Positions 1 to 8,973 are shown, numbered from the stretch's first letter. The stretch is DNA of 64,000 bases from Aminobacter sp039907765 (GCF_039907765.1 NZ_JARDJI010000016.1:1-64000); one strand, 5' to 3'. Numbers and translations are program-made. The notes: generated by a model not told the origin, from the sequence alone.

Positions 1-233
1 CCTGGACGCCGCCATGCGACTTCGACGTGGAAACGGTCTTCATCGGTTCTGCCTTTCGACTTTCAAAACTCGGCCCGGCATAGCGGCGCGGCGGAACGCC
101 TGCAACCTTCCGAAGGCGGAAAAGGCTTGATCCGGCTTGCATCCGTTCGGGTGTCGGGCATCATCCCGCCGAATCGCCGCAGCCGTCCTGCGGCTCCGTT
201 CCCACAACAGTTCCACCCAGAAGCGAGCCTCGG

Positions 234-701
234 ATGACCGAAAACCCCTTTGCCGGAGATGCCGACCGCTCTGCCATCTGGGAGATGCTGGTGCGCCGCG
301 ACATCGCCGCCTTCGTCGCCCAGGACTGGTCGATGGTCGCCGGCGATTTCGACACTGAGCGCTTCCTCGGCATCCATGCCCACAACTCGGCCAACCCCGA
401 CGAGTGGGACGCCGCCTTCCCCGCCCTTTCGCTCTATCGCGACGAGTGGCTGCGCCAGGCGGCCGAGACGGCGGCGACCGAATATGCCGAGCCGCTCGCC
501 GACGGCATCTTCCGCGCCACGCGCCTGACAGAGATCGACATCACCGGCGATGTCGCCATTGCCCGCAAGAAGTTCGACGGCACCATCCGCCGCGCCGACG
601 GCAGCGACGACGTGCTCAACTGGCAGACGCTCTACTTCTGCCGCAAGGCGGATGGCCGCTGGAAGATCACCGGCTTCGTCGGCTACATGAAATACCAATA
701 G
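234..701 (+). CDS. NTF2-like (SnoaL-like) domain protein
   Basis: This 155-residue protein has no signal peptide or membrane segment. Its alternating hydrophobic pattern, the central FDTERF and LSLYRDEW stretches, and the C-terminal DGRWKITGFVGYM strand resemble NTF2-like/SnoaL-like cone-shaped folds, in which a beta sheet closes a ligand pocket. Such domains act as small enzymes or as ligand-binding modules, and the substrate cannot be told from sequence. The ATG at 234 follows a weak GAG-type ribosome site. A strong terminator follows at 731-760, so the gene is probably transcribed alone. The family call is by pattern only. Confidence 0.65.
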   Translation: MTENPFAGDADRSAIWEMLVRRDIAAFVAQDWSMVAGDFDTERFLGIHAHNSANPDEWDAAFPALSLYRDEWLRQAAETAATEYAEPLADGIFRATRLTEIDITGDVAIARKKFDGTIRRADGSDDVLNWQTLYFCRKADGRWKITGFVGYMKYQ

Positions 702-730
702 CCCGTTAGCCGCCTTTCCGCCTCCACCAC

Positions 731-760
731 AGGCGCCCTTCCGGGCGCCTTTTCGTTTTT
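731..760 (+). terminator. Rho-independent terminator after the NTF2-like gene
   Basis: An 8-bp perfect stem, AGGCGCCC/GGGCGCCT with loop TTCC, is followed directly by TTTCGTTTTT. This separates the NTF2-like gene from the RpiR operon. Confidence 0.85.
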
Positions 761-791
761 CACGGCCCTTTCTGTGCAAGGCAGAAAGTTC

Positions 792-865
792 GATCTTGCA
801 ACCTTTGCGCTTGACTGCAAGATATCTTGCATCCTAAGAGTCTCATGCAAAGTGGATGCAAGATC
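792..865 (+). promoter_or_regulatory. Probable RpiR operator: palindrome plus two half-sites
   Basis: A perfect 16-bp palindrome, TGCAAGATATCTTGCA, lies at 816-831. The same half-site (ATCTTGCA or its complement TGCAAGAT) recurs at 793-800 and at 857-864, so four half-sites fall within about 75 bp. The last one touches the start codon of the regulator gene. Placement directly before an RpiR-family gene and its transport operon suggests autoregulation. The link to this regulator is inference. Confidence 0.6.
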
Positions 866-1702
866 ATGACATTGCTGGATCGCATCAAGAGCCATTCGAA
901 CCGCCTCACCGAGGCCGACCAGCGACTCGTCTCGACCCTGCTCGAAAACGCCGCCGAAGCCGCCTTCCTGTCCAGCGCCCGTCTCGCCGAGCGCGCCAGC
1001 GTTCACGAGGCGGCCACCACCCGCCTCGCCCAGAAGCTCGGCTACAAGGGCTACCCCGAACTGCGCTCGCAGCTGCAGCGCGAACTGGTCGCCAGCCAGG
1101 ACGCCGCCGAGCGCATGCGCCGCTCCGTTGCCAAGGTCGAGCACGGCGACTTCCTGCTCGACCTGATCGGCAACGAGGTCGCAGCGCTCGAAACCCTACG
1201 CCTCGCCGTGAACCAGGAGGCCATCAACCGCGCCGCCGACATGATCGTCGACGCCAGGCGCATCTTCCTGTTCGGCCAGGGCCACGCCCAGTCGATCACC
1301 CAGTTCCTGCGCCGCCGCCTCGACCGCTTCGGCATGACCACCATCGTGCTGGAAGGGCGCGGCCGCGACATCGCCGAGCGCGTCGTCGGCATGCAGAAGG
1401 ACGACCTCGTGCTGGCGCTCGCCTTCCGCAAGCAGCCGACGAGTTATGCCCCGCTGGTCGAGCACTGCCATGCCCAGGGCGCCAAGGCGATGCTGGTAAC
1501 CGACCTCGCGGGATCGATGATGCAGCCCGAGGCCGACCTCGTGCTGGCTGCCCCGCGCGGCCGCTCCGGCAGCGAGTTCCAGACGCCGACGGTGCCCTTC
1601 GCCATCGTCAACGCGATCCTGCTCACCATTGCCGGCAGGCACCAGAACCGCGTCATGGGCGCGCTCGAACGCCTGTCCGGCCTGTTCGAAGAATTCGATT
1701 GA
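866..1702 (+). CDS. MurR/RpiR family transcriptional regulator
   Basis: A 278-residue regulator. Residues 1-80 form the RpiR-type helix-turn-helix (begins MTLLDRIKSH; SVHEAATTRLAQKLGYKGYPEL is the recognition region). Residues from about 115 onward are a sugar isomerase (SIS) domain (FLFGQGHAQSITQFLRRRL). SIS domains of this family bind phosphorylated sugars, which supports a phosphosugar or related inducer. The family start motif favours ATG 866; ATG 845 is an in-frame alternative with a slightly better ribosome site. It stands 19 bp before the binding-protein gene and probably controls the operon that ends at 6382 through the palindromes just upstream. Confidence 0.9.
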   Translation: MTLLDRIKSHSNRLTEADQRLVSTLLENAAEAAFLSSARLAERASVHEAATTRLAQKLGYKGYPELRSQLQRELVASQDAAERMRRSVAKVEHGDFLLDLIGNEVAALETLRLAVNQEAINRAADMIVDARRIFLFGQGHAQSITQFLRRRLDRFGMTTIVLEGRGRDIAERVVGMQKDDLVLALAFRKQPTSYAPLVEHCHAQGAKAMLVTDLAGSMMQPEADLVLAAPRGRSGSEFQTPTVPFAIVNAILLTIAGRHQNRVMGALERLSGLFEEFD

Positions 1703-1721
1703 GAAAACCTGGGAGGGAAAG

Positions 1722-2843
1722 ATGCTCAAGTCGATGAAATGGGCGCTCGTCGCCGCAGTGGCGGCGCTGCCGCTTGCCGCACATACCGCAGAACTCGACA
1801 AGATGACGGCCGCCGAGTTGCTGCCGCTGGCGCAGAAGGAAGGCAAGGTCACCGTCTTCTCGCTGTCGAGCCGCATCGCCAAGGTCGAGAAGGCCTTCGA
1901 GGAAGCCTATCCCGGCATCGATCTCGTCGGCATCGACATGAGCTCGGTCAAGCAGATCGCCCGCGTCGTCGCCGAGCAGGATGCCGGCGTCAACGCCGTC
2001 GATGTGCTCTACATCGCCGACACCCCCGTGGTCTATGAGGACCTGGTCAAGACCAACCGCGTCAAGGCCTACATTCCGCCGCGAGTCGCCGGCGAACTGG
2101 CCGACGAGCACAAGGCGCCGCTGCTCACCCAGCGCCTGTCTACCAAGGTGCTGATGTACAACGAGGCCGCCAATCCGAACGGCGCGCCGGTCAAGAACCT
2201 CTGGCAGCTGACCACGCCGGAATGGAAAGGCCGCGTGCTGATGGTCGACCCGATGCAGCGCGGCGAACTGCTCGACCTCCTGGTCGAGTTCTCGCTGCGT
2301 CCCGACGAGATGGCCAAGGCCTACGAGGCCCAGTTCGGCAAGGCGGTCGAGGTCGACAGCGACCTCCAGGGCGCCGGCGAGCAGTTCATCCGCGAGCTGT
2401 TCGACAACGATTTGGTGCTGGTGCCCAACAGCGACGCCATCAACAAGGCCATCGGCGACAAGACCGCCAAGAACCCGCCGGTCGGCTTCGCCACCTACTC
2501 CGACCGGCGCGACAACGAGAAAGAAGGCTGGGCCCTGCAGGTCGCCAACGATGTGGAACCGACCAACGGCATTCTCTTCCCGGCCGTCCTGGCTCTGGTC
2601 GAGAAGGCGCCGAGCCCGGCTGCGGCGCGGCTGCTGATCGACTTCATGATGGGCGACGATTCCGCCACCGGCGGGCCGGCCTTCGAGCCCTTCAACGTCG
2701 CCGGCGACTATGCCGTCCGTCCCACCGTCAAGGACAATGCCGACTCCGTACCGCTCAAGGACCTGAAGGCCTGGCGCATCGACCCGGTGAAGACCGCCGC
2801 CGCCCGCAAGCGTATCGCCGACCTCGTGCTGACGCTGCAGTGA
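1722..2843 (+). CDS. ABC transporter substrate-binding protein, FbpA/AfuA class
   Basis: A 373-residue periplasmic binding protein with an N-terminal signal peptide (MLKSMKWALVAAVAALPLAA, cleavage near residue 22). It belongs to the extracellular solute-binding family usually labelled Fe3+ or putrescine. Members of this class also bind hexose phosphates (AfuA) and 2-aminoethylphosphonate, so 'iron' should not be assumed. GGGAGGG at 1711-1717 lies just before ATG 1722 and fixes the start. It is the first transport gene after rpiR. A long hairpin separates it from the permease gene, which fits higher expression of the binding protein than of the membrane parts. Confidence 0.85.
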   Translation: MLKSMKWALVAAVAALPLAAHTAELDKMTAAELLPLAQKEGKVTVFSLSSRIAKVEKAFEEAYPGIDLVGIDMSSVKQIARVVAEQDAGVNAVDVLYIADTPVVYEDLVKTNRVKAYIPPRVAGELADEHKAPLLTQRLSTKVLMYNEAANPNGAPVKNLWQLTTPEWKGRVLMVDPMQRGELLDLLVEFSLRPDEMAKAYEAQFGKAVEVDSDLQGAGEQFIRELFDNDLVLVPNSDAINKAIGDKTAKNPPVGFATYSDRRDNEKEGWALQVANDVEPTNGILFPAVLALVEKAPSPAAARLLIDFMMGDDSATGGPAFEPFNVAGDYAVRPTVKDNADSVPLKDLKAWRIDPVKTAAARKRIADLVLTLQ

Positions 2844-2851
2844 CCGCGGCC

Positions 2852-2881
2852 GGACCGGCGCCTTGGGGAAGGCGCCGGTCC
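2852..2881 (+). terminator. Strong intergenic hairpin after the binding-protein gene
   Basis: A perfect 13-bp stem (GGACCGGCGCCTT with its complement) has a GGGG loop but no T tract. It more likely stabilises the upstream message or attenuates read-through than ends transcription fully. Confidence 0.6.
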
Positions 2882-2940
2882 GTTCGGCCGGTGCATTTCA
2901 GCACCGCATCGCCCCGCCAGTTCCGCCAAGAAAGATCGTC

Positions 2941-4686
2941 ATGTCCGCCGTCGCAACATCCATGTTGTCCCGGAGAGGCCTTCTGCGCTCCGAAACACTC
3001 GTCCCGATCATTCTCATCCTGATCGTTTCCGTCCTGGTCGTGGCCCCGCTGGCCAAGATCATCCTGTCGACGCTCACCGCCGACGGCCGCGAGGCCTGGC
3101 AGGCGGTGCTCGCCTCGAAGATGTCCGAGAACCTCTGGTGGCGACCGCTGTGGAACACGGTGCTGCTCGGCATCGGCGTTGCCGCCGGCTGCATCCTGAT
3201 GGGCGGCTTCCTCGCCTGGCTGGTCGTGCTGACCGACGTGCCGGCGCCCAAGGCGCTCGGCCTGCTCGCCACCCTGCCCTTCATGATCCCGAGCTTCGCC
3301 GCAGCCCTCGCCTGGGGCGCGCTGTTCCGCAACAGCCGCCTCGGCGGCTCGGTCGGCTTCTTCGAGGCCAATGGCTGGCTGGTGCCCGACTGGCTGGCCT
3401 GGGGGCTGGTGCCGACGCTGATCGTGCTGATCGCTCATTACTATTCGCTCGCATTTACCGTGATCTCCGCCGCCCTCAGCTCGGTCGGCGCCGATCTCGT
3501 CGAGGCGGCCCAGGTCGCCGGCGCCAGGCGCTCGCGCATCTTCTTCGGCATCATCCTGCCGGTCGTCACTCCCGCGCTGATCGCCGCCGCCTCGCTCACC
3601 TTCGCCGGCGCCGTCTCCAACTTCGCCGCCCCTGCCCTGCTCGGCCTGCCCGTGCGCATGCAGACGCTGTCGACCCGCCTGTTCGGCATGATCGAGACCG
3701 GCCAGACCGAGCGCGGCTTCGTCATCGCGCTGCTCTTGATCGTCGTCTCCGCCTCCTTCCTGTGGATCGGCGAGCGGCTGGTCGCAGGCCGCAAGAACTA
3801 CGTCACCGTCACCGGCAAGGGTGGCCGCACCAAGCGCTTCCCGCTCGGCAAATGGCGCTGGCCGCTGTTTGCGGTCGCAGTCGCGCTCTGCGCAATGACC
3901 ACCTTCGTGCCGGCCGTCGTGCTCACCGCCTCGAGCTTCGCCCTGCAGAACGGCTCGCTGTTCTCCAACTGGACGCTGCATTTCTGGATCGGCGAAGGCG
4001 GCACCGACATGGCCCAGGGCCAGGCCGGCATCTTCCGCAATCCGGTGCTGATCGACGCCCTGTGGACGACGCTGAAGCTTGCCGTCACCGTGGCGATCAC
4101 CACCATGGCGCTCGGGCTGGCACTCGCCCACACCATTGCCCGCAACAAGGGCTCGGTGCTGGCGACGGTTCTCGGCCAGGTGTCGTTCACGCCGATCCTG
4201 ATCCCCAGCATCGCCTTCGCCGCCGCCTACATCGCGCTGTTCGGCGCCCCCATCGGCCCGCTGCCGTCGCTCTACGGCACCTTCCTGCTGCTGGTGATCG
4301 CCGCCTCCGCCCATTTGCTGCCCTATGCGGTGCAGTCGGGCCGCTCGGTGCTCGGCCAGATCTCCGCCGACATCGAGGAGAGCGCGCGGCTCACCGGCGC
4401 CGGCTTCTTCCGCCGCATGGGCGCCATCATCATGCCGCTTGCCATACGCGGCCTGCTCGCCGGCGGGCTGCTGGTCTTCGTCAAGATCGTCCGCGACCTG
4501 TCGCTGGTGGTGCTGCTCTTCACCTCGACCTCGCCGGTGCTCAGCATGCTCGCCTACCGCTATGCGGCCGAAGGCTTCATGCAGTTCGCCAACGCCATCA
4601 CCATGGTCATCCTCGTCCTCTGCGTCGTCGCCACGCTCCTGGCGCATCGCCTGCAGAACCGCGTCCAGAAGTGGAAATCCGCATGA
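2941..4686 (+). CDS. ABC transporter permease (two fused domains), FbpB/AfuB class
   Basis: A 581-residue inner-membrane permease with about twelve hydrophobic segments. Two binding-protein-dependent transport domains are fused in one chain. Each carries an EAA-type loop that meets the ATPase: EAAQVAGARRSRIFFGIILP in the first half and EESARLTGAGFFRRMGAIIMP in the second. This fused layout and length are typical of Fe3+/phosphosugar-class permeases. ATG 2941 is preferred to an upstream in-frame ATG that would add a polar tail. The stop overlaps the ATPase start by 4 bp (ATGA), so the two are translationally coupled. Confidence 0.88.
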   Translation: MSAVATSMLSRRGLLRSETLVPIILILIVSVLVVAPLAKIILSTLTADGREAWQAVLASKMSENLWWRPLWNTVLLGIGVAAGCILMGGFLAWLVVLTDVPAPKALGLLATLPFMIPSFAAALAWGALFRNSRLGGSVGFFEANGWLVPDWLAWGLVPTLIVLIAHYYSLAFTVISAALSSVGADLVEAAQVAGARRSRIFFGIILPVVTPALIAAASLTFAGAVSNFAAPALLGLPVRMQTLSTRLFGMIETGQTERGFVIALLLIVVSASFLWIGERLVAGRKNYVTVTGKGGRTKRFPLGKWRWPLFAVAVALCAMTTFVPAVVLTASSFALQNGSLFSNWTLHFWIGEGGTDMAQGQAGIFRNPVLIDALWTTLKLAVTVAITTMALGLALAHTIARNKGSVLATVLGQVSFTPILIPSIAFAAAYIALFGAPIGPLPSLYGTFLLLVIAASAHLLPYAVQSGRSVLGQISADIEESARLTGAGFFRRMGAIIMPLAIRGLLAGGLLVFVKIVRDLSLVVLLFTSTSPVLSMLAYRYAAEGFMQFANAITMVILVLCVVATLLAHRLQNRVQKWKSA

Positions 4687-5777
4687 GCCCCGCAAACGGC
4701 AATCCGGCCGCGATCGCGATCCGCGACGTCAGCAAGCGTTTCGGCAGCTTCACCGCCGTCGATCATGTCGACATCTCCGTGCCGCAGGGCGCCTTCCTCG
4801 TGCTGGTCGGTCCCTCCGGCTGCGGCAAGTCCACGCTGCTCAGGATGCTGGCTGGTCTCGAAACCCCGAGCGAAGGTGAACTTGCCTTCATGGGCCGCAC
4901 GGTATCCGACGGCTCCCGCGGCCTCGTCGCCGATGCCGGCGCCCGCGACGCCGGCCTGGTCTTCCAGAGCTACGCGCTGTGGCCGCACATGACGGTCGCC
5001 GGCAACATCGAGTGGCCGCTCAAGGTGGCCAAGTGGAGCAAGGCCGACCGCGCAGCCCGCGTCGACGAGGTGCTCGGCCTGCTCGGCATCTCGGCCCTCA
5101 AGGAGCGCTATCCGGCGGAGATCTCGGGCGGCCAGCAGCAGCGCGTCGCGATTGCCCGCACCATCGGCCCTAAGCCCAGCATCCTGCTGTTCGACGAACC
5201 GCTGTCCAACCTCGACGCCAAGCTCAGGATCGAGATGCGCAGCGAACTGATGCGCATCCACCGGGCGACCGGGGCGACCTCGGTCTATGTCACCCACGAT
5301 CAGGTCGAGGCGATGACCATGGCGAGCCATGTCGCCGTTCTCAACAACGGGCGGGTCGAGCAGTTCGGCGCACCGATCGACCTGCTCGAGAACCCGCGCA
5401 CGACCTTCGTCGCCACCTTCCTAGGTACCCCGCCGGCCAATCTGATCGAGGTTTCGAACAACGGCGGCGGGCTCGTCTATGAAGGGCTCCGGCTCGCTGA
5501 CGCGGCACACGCGCAGGCCCGGAGCCAGGTGCAGCTTCTCTACCGCGCTCACGACATCGCCGTCGGCGAGATACTGGGCCGCCCCTCGATCGCCGCACGC
5601 TTCGAGGAGGCCGCCCCGATCGCCGGGCGCACGATGGTGACCGCCTTCTCCGGCGGCCGGCGGCTGACCGCGATGGCCGAAGGCTATTTCAGCGCCGAAA
5701 GCGGCGCCCCAATCCGCCTCAGCTTCCTCGGTGAGCCGAGCGCGGTCTTTGCAATGAACGGTGAAAGGATCGACTGA
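4683..5777 (+). CDS. ABC transporter ATP-binding protein, FbpC/PotA class
   Basis: A 364-residue ATPase. The Walker A motif is GPSGCGKST, the Q-loop VFQSYALWPH, the signature SGGQQQRVAIAR, Walker B ILLFDEP and the switch VTHDQ. About 130 further residues form the C-terminal regulatory TOBE-like region. It energises the permease encoded just before it. Its start overlaps the permease stop as ATGA, and its own TGA shares a base with the ATG of the phosphatase gene (TGATG at 5775-5779). The four genes therefore make one tightly coupled transcript. Confidence 0.9.
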   Translation: MSPANGNPAAIAIRDVSKRFGSFTAVDHVDISVPQGAFLVLVGPSGCGKSTLLRMLAGLETPSEGELAFMGRTVSDGSRGLVADAGARDAGLVFQSYALWPHMTVAGNIEWPLKVAKWSKADRAARVDEVLGLLGISALKERYPAEISGGQQQRVAIARTIGPKPSILLFDEPLSNLDAKLRIEMRSELMRIHRATGATSVYVTHDQVEAMTMASHVAVLNNGRVEQFGAPIDLLENPRTTFVATFLGTPPANLIEVSNNGGGLVYEGLRLADAAHAQARSQVQLLYRAHDIAVGEILGRPSIAARFEEAAPIAGRTMVTAFSGGRRLTAMAEGYFSAESGAPIRLSFLGEPSAVFAMNGERID

Positions 5778-6382
5778 TGAGACTGATCATGGTGCGCCAC
5801 GGCGAGACCACCTGGAACGCCGAGCACCGGCTGCAGGGCCACGACAACGCGCCCTTGTCGGAGCGCGGCATCAGGCAGGTCCAGAGCTTCGCCGCCTTCG
5901 CCAGGGCGATGGCCCCCGACCACATCGTCGTTTCCGACCTTGGCCGCACCCGCCAGACCGCGCATCTGCTCGGTTTTGGCGACGCGCCGCTCGATCCGCG
6001 CCTGCGCGAAATCGACATGGGCAGTTGGACCGGCCGCATCAAGCACGAGCTCGAGTCTGAGCGCCCGGACGAATATCTCGCCTGGCGCGGCGGCACCTTC
6101 ACCCCGGAGAAGGGCGAACCCTGGGCGGATTTCTGCGCCCGCATCGTCGAAGGCCTGCGCGACTGCCTGAGGAAATGCAGCGGCGATACGCTCGCCATCG
6201 TCCATGGCGGCGTCATCCGCGCGGCCTGCCACGTCTTTCTCGGCCTGCCGCCGTCGCGCGTGGTCCCGGTGACCCCCGGTACTGCGACGATCCTGAGCTT
6301 CGACACGGCCGACGCGCCGGCTGCCAGGCTGGAAGCCTACAACATTGCTGCCGTGACGCCCGATTTCGACGCGCCCGATTGA
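5777..6382 (+). CDS. Histidine phosphatase family protein
   Basis: A 201-residue cytosolic protein of the phosphoglycerate-mutase-like superfamily. The RHG motif is present near the N terminus (VRHGETTWN, with the nucleophilic His), as is the distal catalytic HGG (IVHGGVIRA). A conserved Arg lies in SDLGRTRQTA. Length fits single-domain phosphatases such as CobC/GpmB-like enzymes. No signal peptide is visible, so it acts inside the cell. Its coupling to an importer of the phosphosugar-capable class and to an RpiR regulator suggests that it dephosphorylates the imported compound; this is inference. Confidence 0.85.
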   Translation: MRLIMVRHGETTWNAEHRLQGHDNAPLSERGIRQVQSFAAFARAMAPDHIVVSDLGRTRQTAHLLGFGDAPLDPRLREIDMGSWTGRIKHELESERPDEYLAWRGGTFTPEKGEPWADFCARIVEGLRDCLRKCSGDTLAIVHGGVIRAACHVFLGLPPSRVVPVTPGTATILSFDTADAPAARLEAYNIAAVTPDFDAPD

Positions 6383-6723
6383 GACGGACAGAAAAGGAAA
6401 TGACGCGGCTTCCAAGGGTCCCCCATGTTAGCCGCAGTTTCCCCTCAGTGAGGCAAAATAGTTAGCTGAATTAAAACTGTCGTCGGAATTTGAAACTGCG
6501 ATCAGTATTCTCAGCGTTGCCTCTGGCAATATTTCCATCCGGCTTCGCAAAGCTGAGCCGGGATGCGAGGCAACGCCATAATGCCAACCACACCATTTTC
6601 AATCGCCGCGCATCCCCCGTTTGAGGTAGAAGCAGCTATAACCGAGACAAAAAAGAATACTCGAGCCGCCGCACATGGCGGCGGCAGCAAGAATTCCTGG
6701 CCCGTGAAGTCTCTCCCTCGTCG
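6383..6723. other. Intergenic stretch, no gene supported
   Basis: 341 bp with clearly lower GC than its surroundings. It holds the terminator-like hairpin of the cytochrome c gene (6665-6685) and no convincing gene. Short open frames here lack ribosome sites and family features. Confidence 0.6.
6649..6685 (-). terminator. Probable terminator of the cytochrome c gene
   Basis: A GCCGCC(GC)/(GC)GGCGGC hairpin at 6665-6685 is followed on the minus strand, after a short gap, by TTCTTTTTTG. It lies about 40 bp past the cytochrome c stop. The gap between stem and T tract makes it imperfect. Confidence 0.5.
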
Positions 6724-7119
6724 CTACTTCGACGCTTCCTCGATATAGGCGATCACGTTCTGGATATCGGCATCTTCCTTCAGGCCAGGGAAGGCCATCT
6801 TGTTGCCCGGAACCTTTTCCTTTGGTGCCTTGAGATAGGCCGCGATGTTGGCTTCATCCCAGACCAGGCCGCCCGCGCCCGCCTGCTTCATGGCGTCCGA
6901 ATACTTGGCCTCGAAGCTCGGCAGGCTGCCCGCCTTGCGCCCGATGACGCCATTCAGCGACGGTCCCAGCTTGTTCTTGTCGGCGGCCAGGTCATGGCAG
7001 GCCTGGCATCTGGCGAAGATTTTCTTGCCCGCCGCGGCATCGCCGGCGGCGTGGACAGGACTGGTGGCTAGAACCGAAGCTGCAACAAGGGCGGGTGCGC
7101 CCCATGCGATCAGTCTCAT
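6724..7119 (-). CDS. Class I c-type cytochrome, periplasmic
   Basis: A 131-residue soluble cytochrome c. The signal peptide ends near residue 24 (SPVHA|AGDAA). The heme-binding motif CQACH is at residues 38-42, LGPSLNGVIGRKAG follows, and the distal Met ligand is in NKMAFPG. This is the c2/c550-like layout that carries electrons in the periplasm, for example to an aa3 oxidase. An oxidase operon lies 2 kb away on the same strand, though not in the same transcript. The start is supported by a canonical signal peptide. Confidence 0.9.
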   Translation of the reverse strand: MRLIAWGAPALVAASVLATSPVHAAGDAAAGKKIFARCQACHDLAADKNKLGPSLNGVIGRKAGSLPSFEAKYSDAMKQAGAGGLVWDEANIAAYLKAPKEKVPGNKMAFPGLKEDADIQNVIAYIEEASK

Positions 7120-7360
7120 GGCTGTCTCCCTGGTCAGGTCGACGCCTCGCGTCGACGCGCCGGATACTACCCCCGCTCACGGAAACGCACCATGCGCCAA
7201 CACGTTGCACCCTGCCGGCCACCGCTGCGCGGGGGCGACAACGGCAAAGAGGATTGCTATGATCCGCCTCGGTGCAGGTCGCGGTTTCGCGTGACCAGTC
7301 ACGCTGGACGGCAGCACCGCGAGCCGCGACCTAACCGGACCCGATCCCGGAGGAATGGTG

Positions 7361-8203
7361 ATGGCAAATTTCCATGTCTACGCAGCAGGAACCGGCAGCG
7401 ACGTCGCGCATCCCGTCATACGTCGGATACGGATGGCGGATGTGTTCGACGCGCTTCGCCTTGGATTCGAGGATTTCTGGGAGAAGCCCTCGCACTACGT
7501 CTTTCTGTGCCTGATCTATCCGATCGTTGGCGTGTTCCTGATCACGTGGACCTCCGGTGGCAACGCGTTGCAGCTCGTCTATCCGCTGCTGACCGGTTTT
7601 GCCCTGCTCGGGCCGTTCGCGGCACTTGGCCTCTACGAGATCAGCCGCAGGCGCGAGCTCAAGCTCGACACGTCCTGGAAGCACGCATTGGAGGTGCGGA
7701 ATTCGCCCGCCATGCCGGCAATCGCCGTCCTTGGCGTGATGCTGGTGGCGCTGTTCGTTACCTGGCTGCTTACCGCGCATGCGCTCTATGCCTGGCTCTA
7801 TGGCGAGAACGTGCCGGCATCCTTCTCCGGCTTCGTCAACGACGTGCTCACCACCCAGCGCGGCTGGACCCTGATCGTGCTCGGCAACGCGATCGGCTTC
7901 GTGTTCGCCCTGGTGACCTTGAGCACGACCGTCATCGCCTTCCCCCTGCTGCTCGATCGCGATGTCGGCGCCTACGCGGCTGTCGAGACCTCGGCACGCG
8001 CCATCATCGCCAACCCGGTGCCGATGCTGCTCTGGGGACTGGTCGTGGCCCTGACCCTGCTGGCCGGTTCGCTGCCGCTGCTGGTCGGCTTGGCGCTCGT
8101 CCTGCCCGTGCTCGGCCACGCGACCTGGCATCTCTATCGCAAGGTCGTGGAACCGGCCCCTGTCCCGGCCGCGCCCAAGGCGCGCAAGCAGCGCAGCATG
8201 TAG
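7361..8203 (+). CDS. DUF2189 family integral membrane protein
   Basis: A 280-residue membrane protein with about six hydrophobic segments. It has the DUF2189 layout: a soluble N-terminal stretch (RRIRMADVFDALRLGFEDFW), then membrane helices separated by short charged loops such as YEISRRREL. The function of the family is unknown. GGAGG at 7349-7353 is 7 bp before ATG 7361, which decides against the ATG at 7355. A perfect GC-rich hairpin follows the stop. The gene faces away from the cytochrome c gene. Confidence 0.8.
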   Translation: MANFHVYAAGTGSDVAHPVIRRIRMADVFDALRLGFEDFWEKPSHYVFLCLIYPIVGVFLITWTSGGNALQLVYPLLTGFALLGPFAALGLYEISRRRELKLDTSWKHALEVRNSPAMPAIAVLGVMLVALFVTWLLTAHALYAWLYGENVPASFSGFVNDVLTTQRGWTLIVLGNAIGFVFALVTLSTTVIAFPLLLDRDVGAYAAVETSARAIIANPVPMLLWGLVVALTLLAGSLPLLVGLALVLPVLGHATWHLYRKVVEPAPVPAAPKARKQRSM

Positions 8204-8213
8204 CCGGCGCTTT

Positions 8214-8236
8214 GGCGGCGCCGGGCCGGCGCCGCC
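8214..8236 (+). terminator. Hairpin terminator after the DUF2189 gene
   Basis: A perfect inverted repeat, GGCGGCGCCGG with its complement around one central G, lies 10 bp after the stop and is followed by TCCCCTTT. The stem is strong and the T tract poor. Confidence 0.6.
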
Positions 8237-8292
8237 TCCCCTTTCGGATTACCCCACGTTCGCCCCTCTCGGGGCGTACAGGCTTGGCCGGT

Positions 8293-8763
8293 TCATGCCG
8301 GATGGCTGAACCGGGCGACGCGCGCGCCCTGCATCAGGTCGCGGAAGTCGCCGCCGGTGACATGCACCAGCGTCTTGTGGTCGCCGCCTTCGAAATAGAC
8401 GTCCCCCTCCCCGCCGAGGCTTTCGTCGAGGATGACGGGCACGTCATAGGCCGCGCCGATCGGCGGCACGGCGCCGATGTCGCAATCGTTGAACAGCTGG
8501 CCGACCTCGTCTTCCGAGGCGAGGCCGAGCCGCTTGTCGATCACGTCCTGCAGCGTGTTCAGCTCGACCCGGTGGCTGCTCGGCACGACCGCCAGCGCAT
8601 AACCCATCTCGTGGTGAAGGAGCACCGATTTGGCGAGCCTTCGACCCGGGATATGCGCCGCCTGCGCCGACTGGCTGCTGGTCGAGGTGCGGTGATGGGC
8701 AACGGTATCGTAGTGGATGCCCTTGCCGTCGATGTAGTCTTGAAGTTTCCTTGCGATCGTCAT
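8293..8763 (-). CDS. YbaK/aminoacyl-tRNA deacylase family protein
   Basis: A 156-residue cytosolic protein with the YbaK/ProX editing-domain pattern: YDTVAHHRTSTSSQSAQAAH near the N terminus, then KSVLLHHEMGYALAVVPSSHRV and GAVPPIGAAYDVPVILDESL. Enzymes of this fold clear mischarged tRNA, for example Ala- or Cys-tRNAPro, by free-standing hydrolysis. The preferred start is MTIARKL at 8763, with AAGGA upstream on the minus strand. The open frame continues 27 codons further without support. The precise tRNA substrate is unknown. Confidence 0.8.
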   Translation of the reverse strand: MTIARKLQDYIDGKGIHYDTVAHHRTSTSSQSAQAAHIPGRRLAKSVLLHHEMGYALAVVPSSHRVELNTLQDVIDKRLGLASEDEVGQLFNDCDIGAVPPIGAAYDVPVILDESLGGEGDVYFEGGDHKTLVHVTGGDFRDLMQGARVARFSHPA

Positions 8764-8973
8764 CGTAGGCGTCCTTCTGTTGGAGGGTGCTGACGCGTAG
8801 GAGAACGAGAGAAACCATTCTCCTCCCATCGTTTTCCCTGTCAACGAGGAAGCGGCCGCGATGCCTGGGCGGTCGGCATCATGGCACCAGACGGAATCGT
8901 CTGGCTGCGCACGAACGCGGCTGAGAATGACAGCCAGGGCGGCGAAACTACGTTGATCGGGATGCCCGCCGTT

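Noticed and set aside
1722..5777. Annotation as iron(III) uptake system
   Set aside because: The class includes iron carriers, but the RpiR/SIS regulator and the phosphatase point to a phosphorylated substrate. No Fur-like box was seen. I left the substrate open.
6563..6748. 61-residue frame in the gap before cytochrome c
   Set aside because: No ribosome site, runs through the terminator and overlaps the cytochrome gene end.
7181..7206. EcfG promoter before the DUF2189 gene
   Set aside because: GGAAA in place of GGAAC and 150 bp from the start; too weak.
8887..8904. CCAGACG/CGTCTGG hairpin as terminator of the cox operon
   Set aside because: The stem is short, no T run follows on the minus strand and it lies 70 bp past the last gene.
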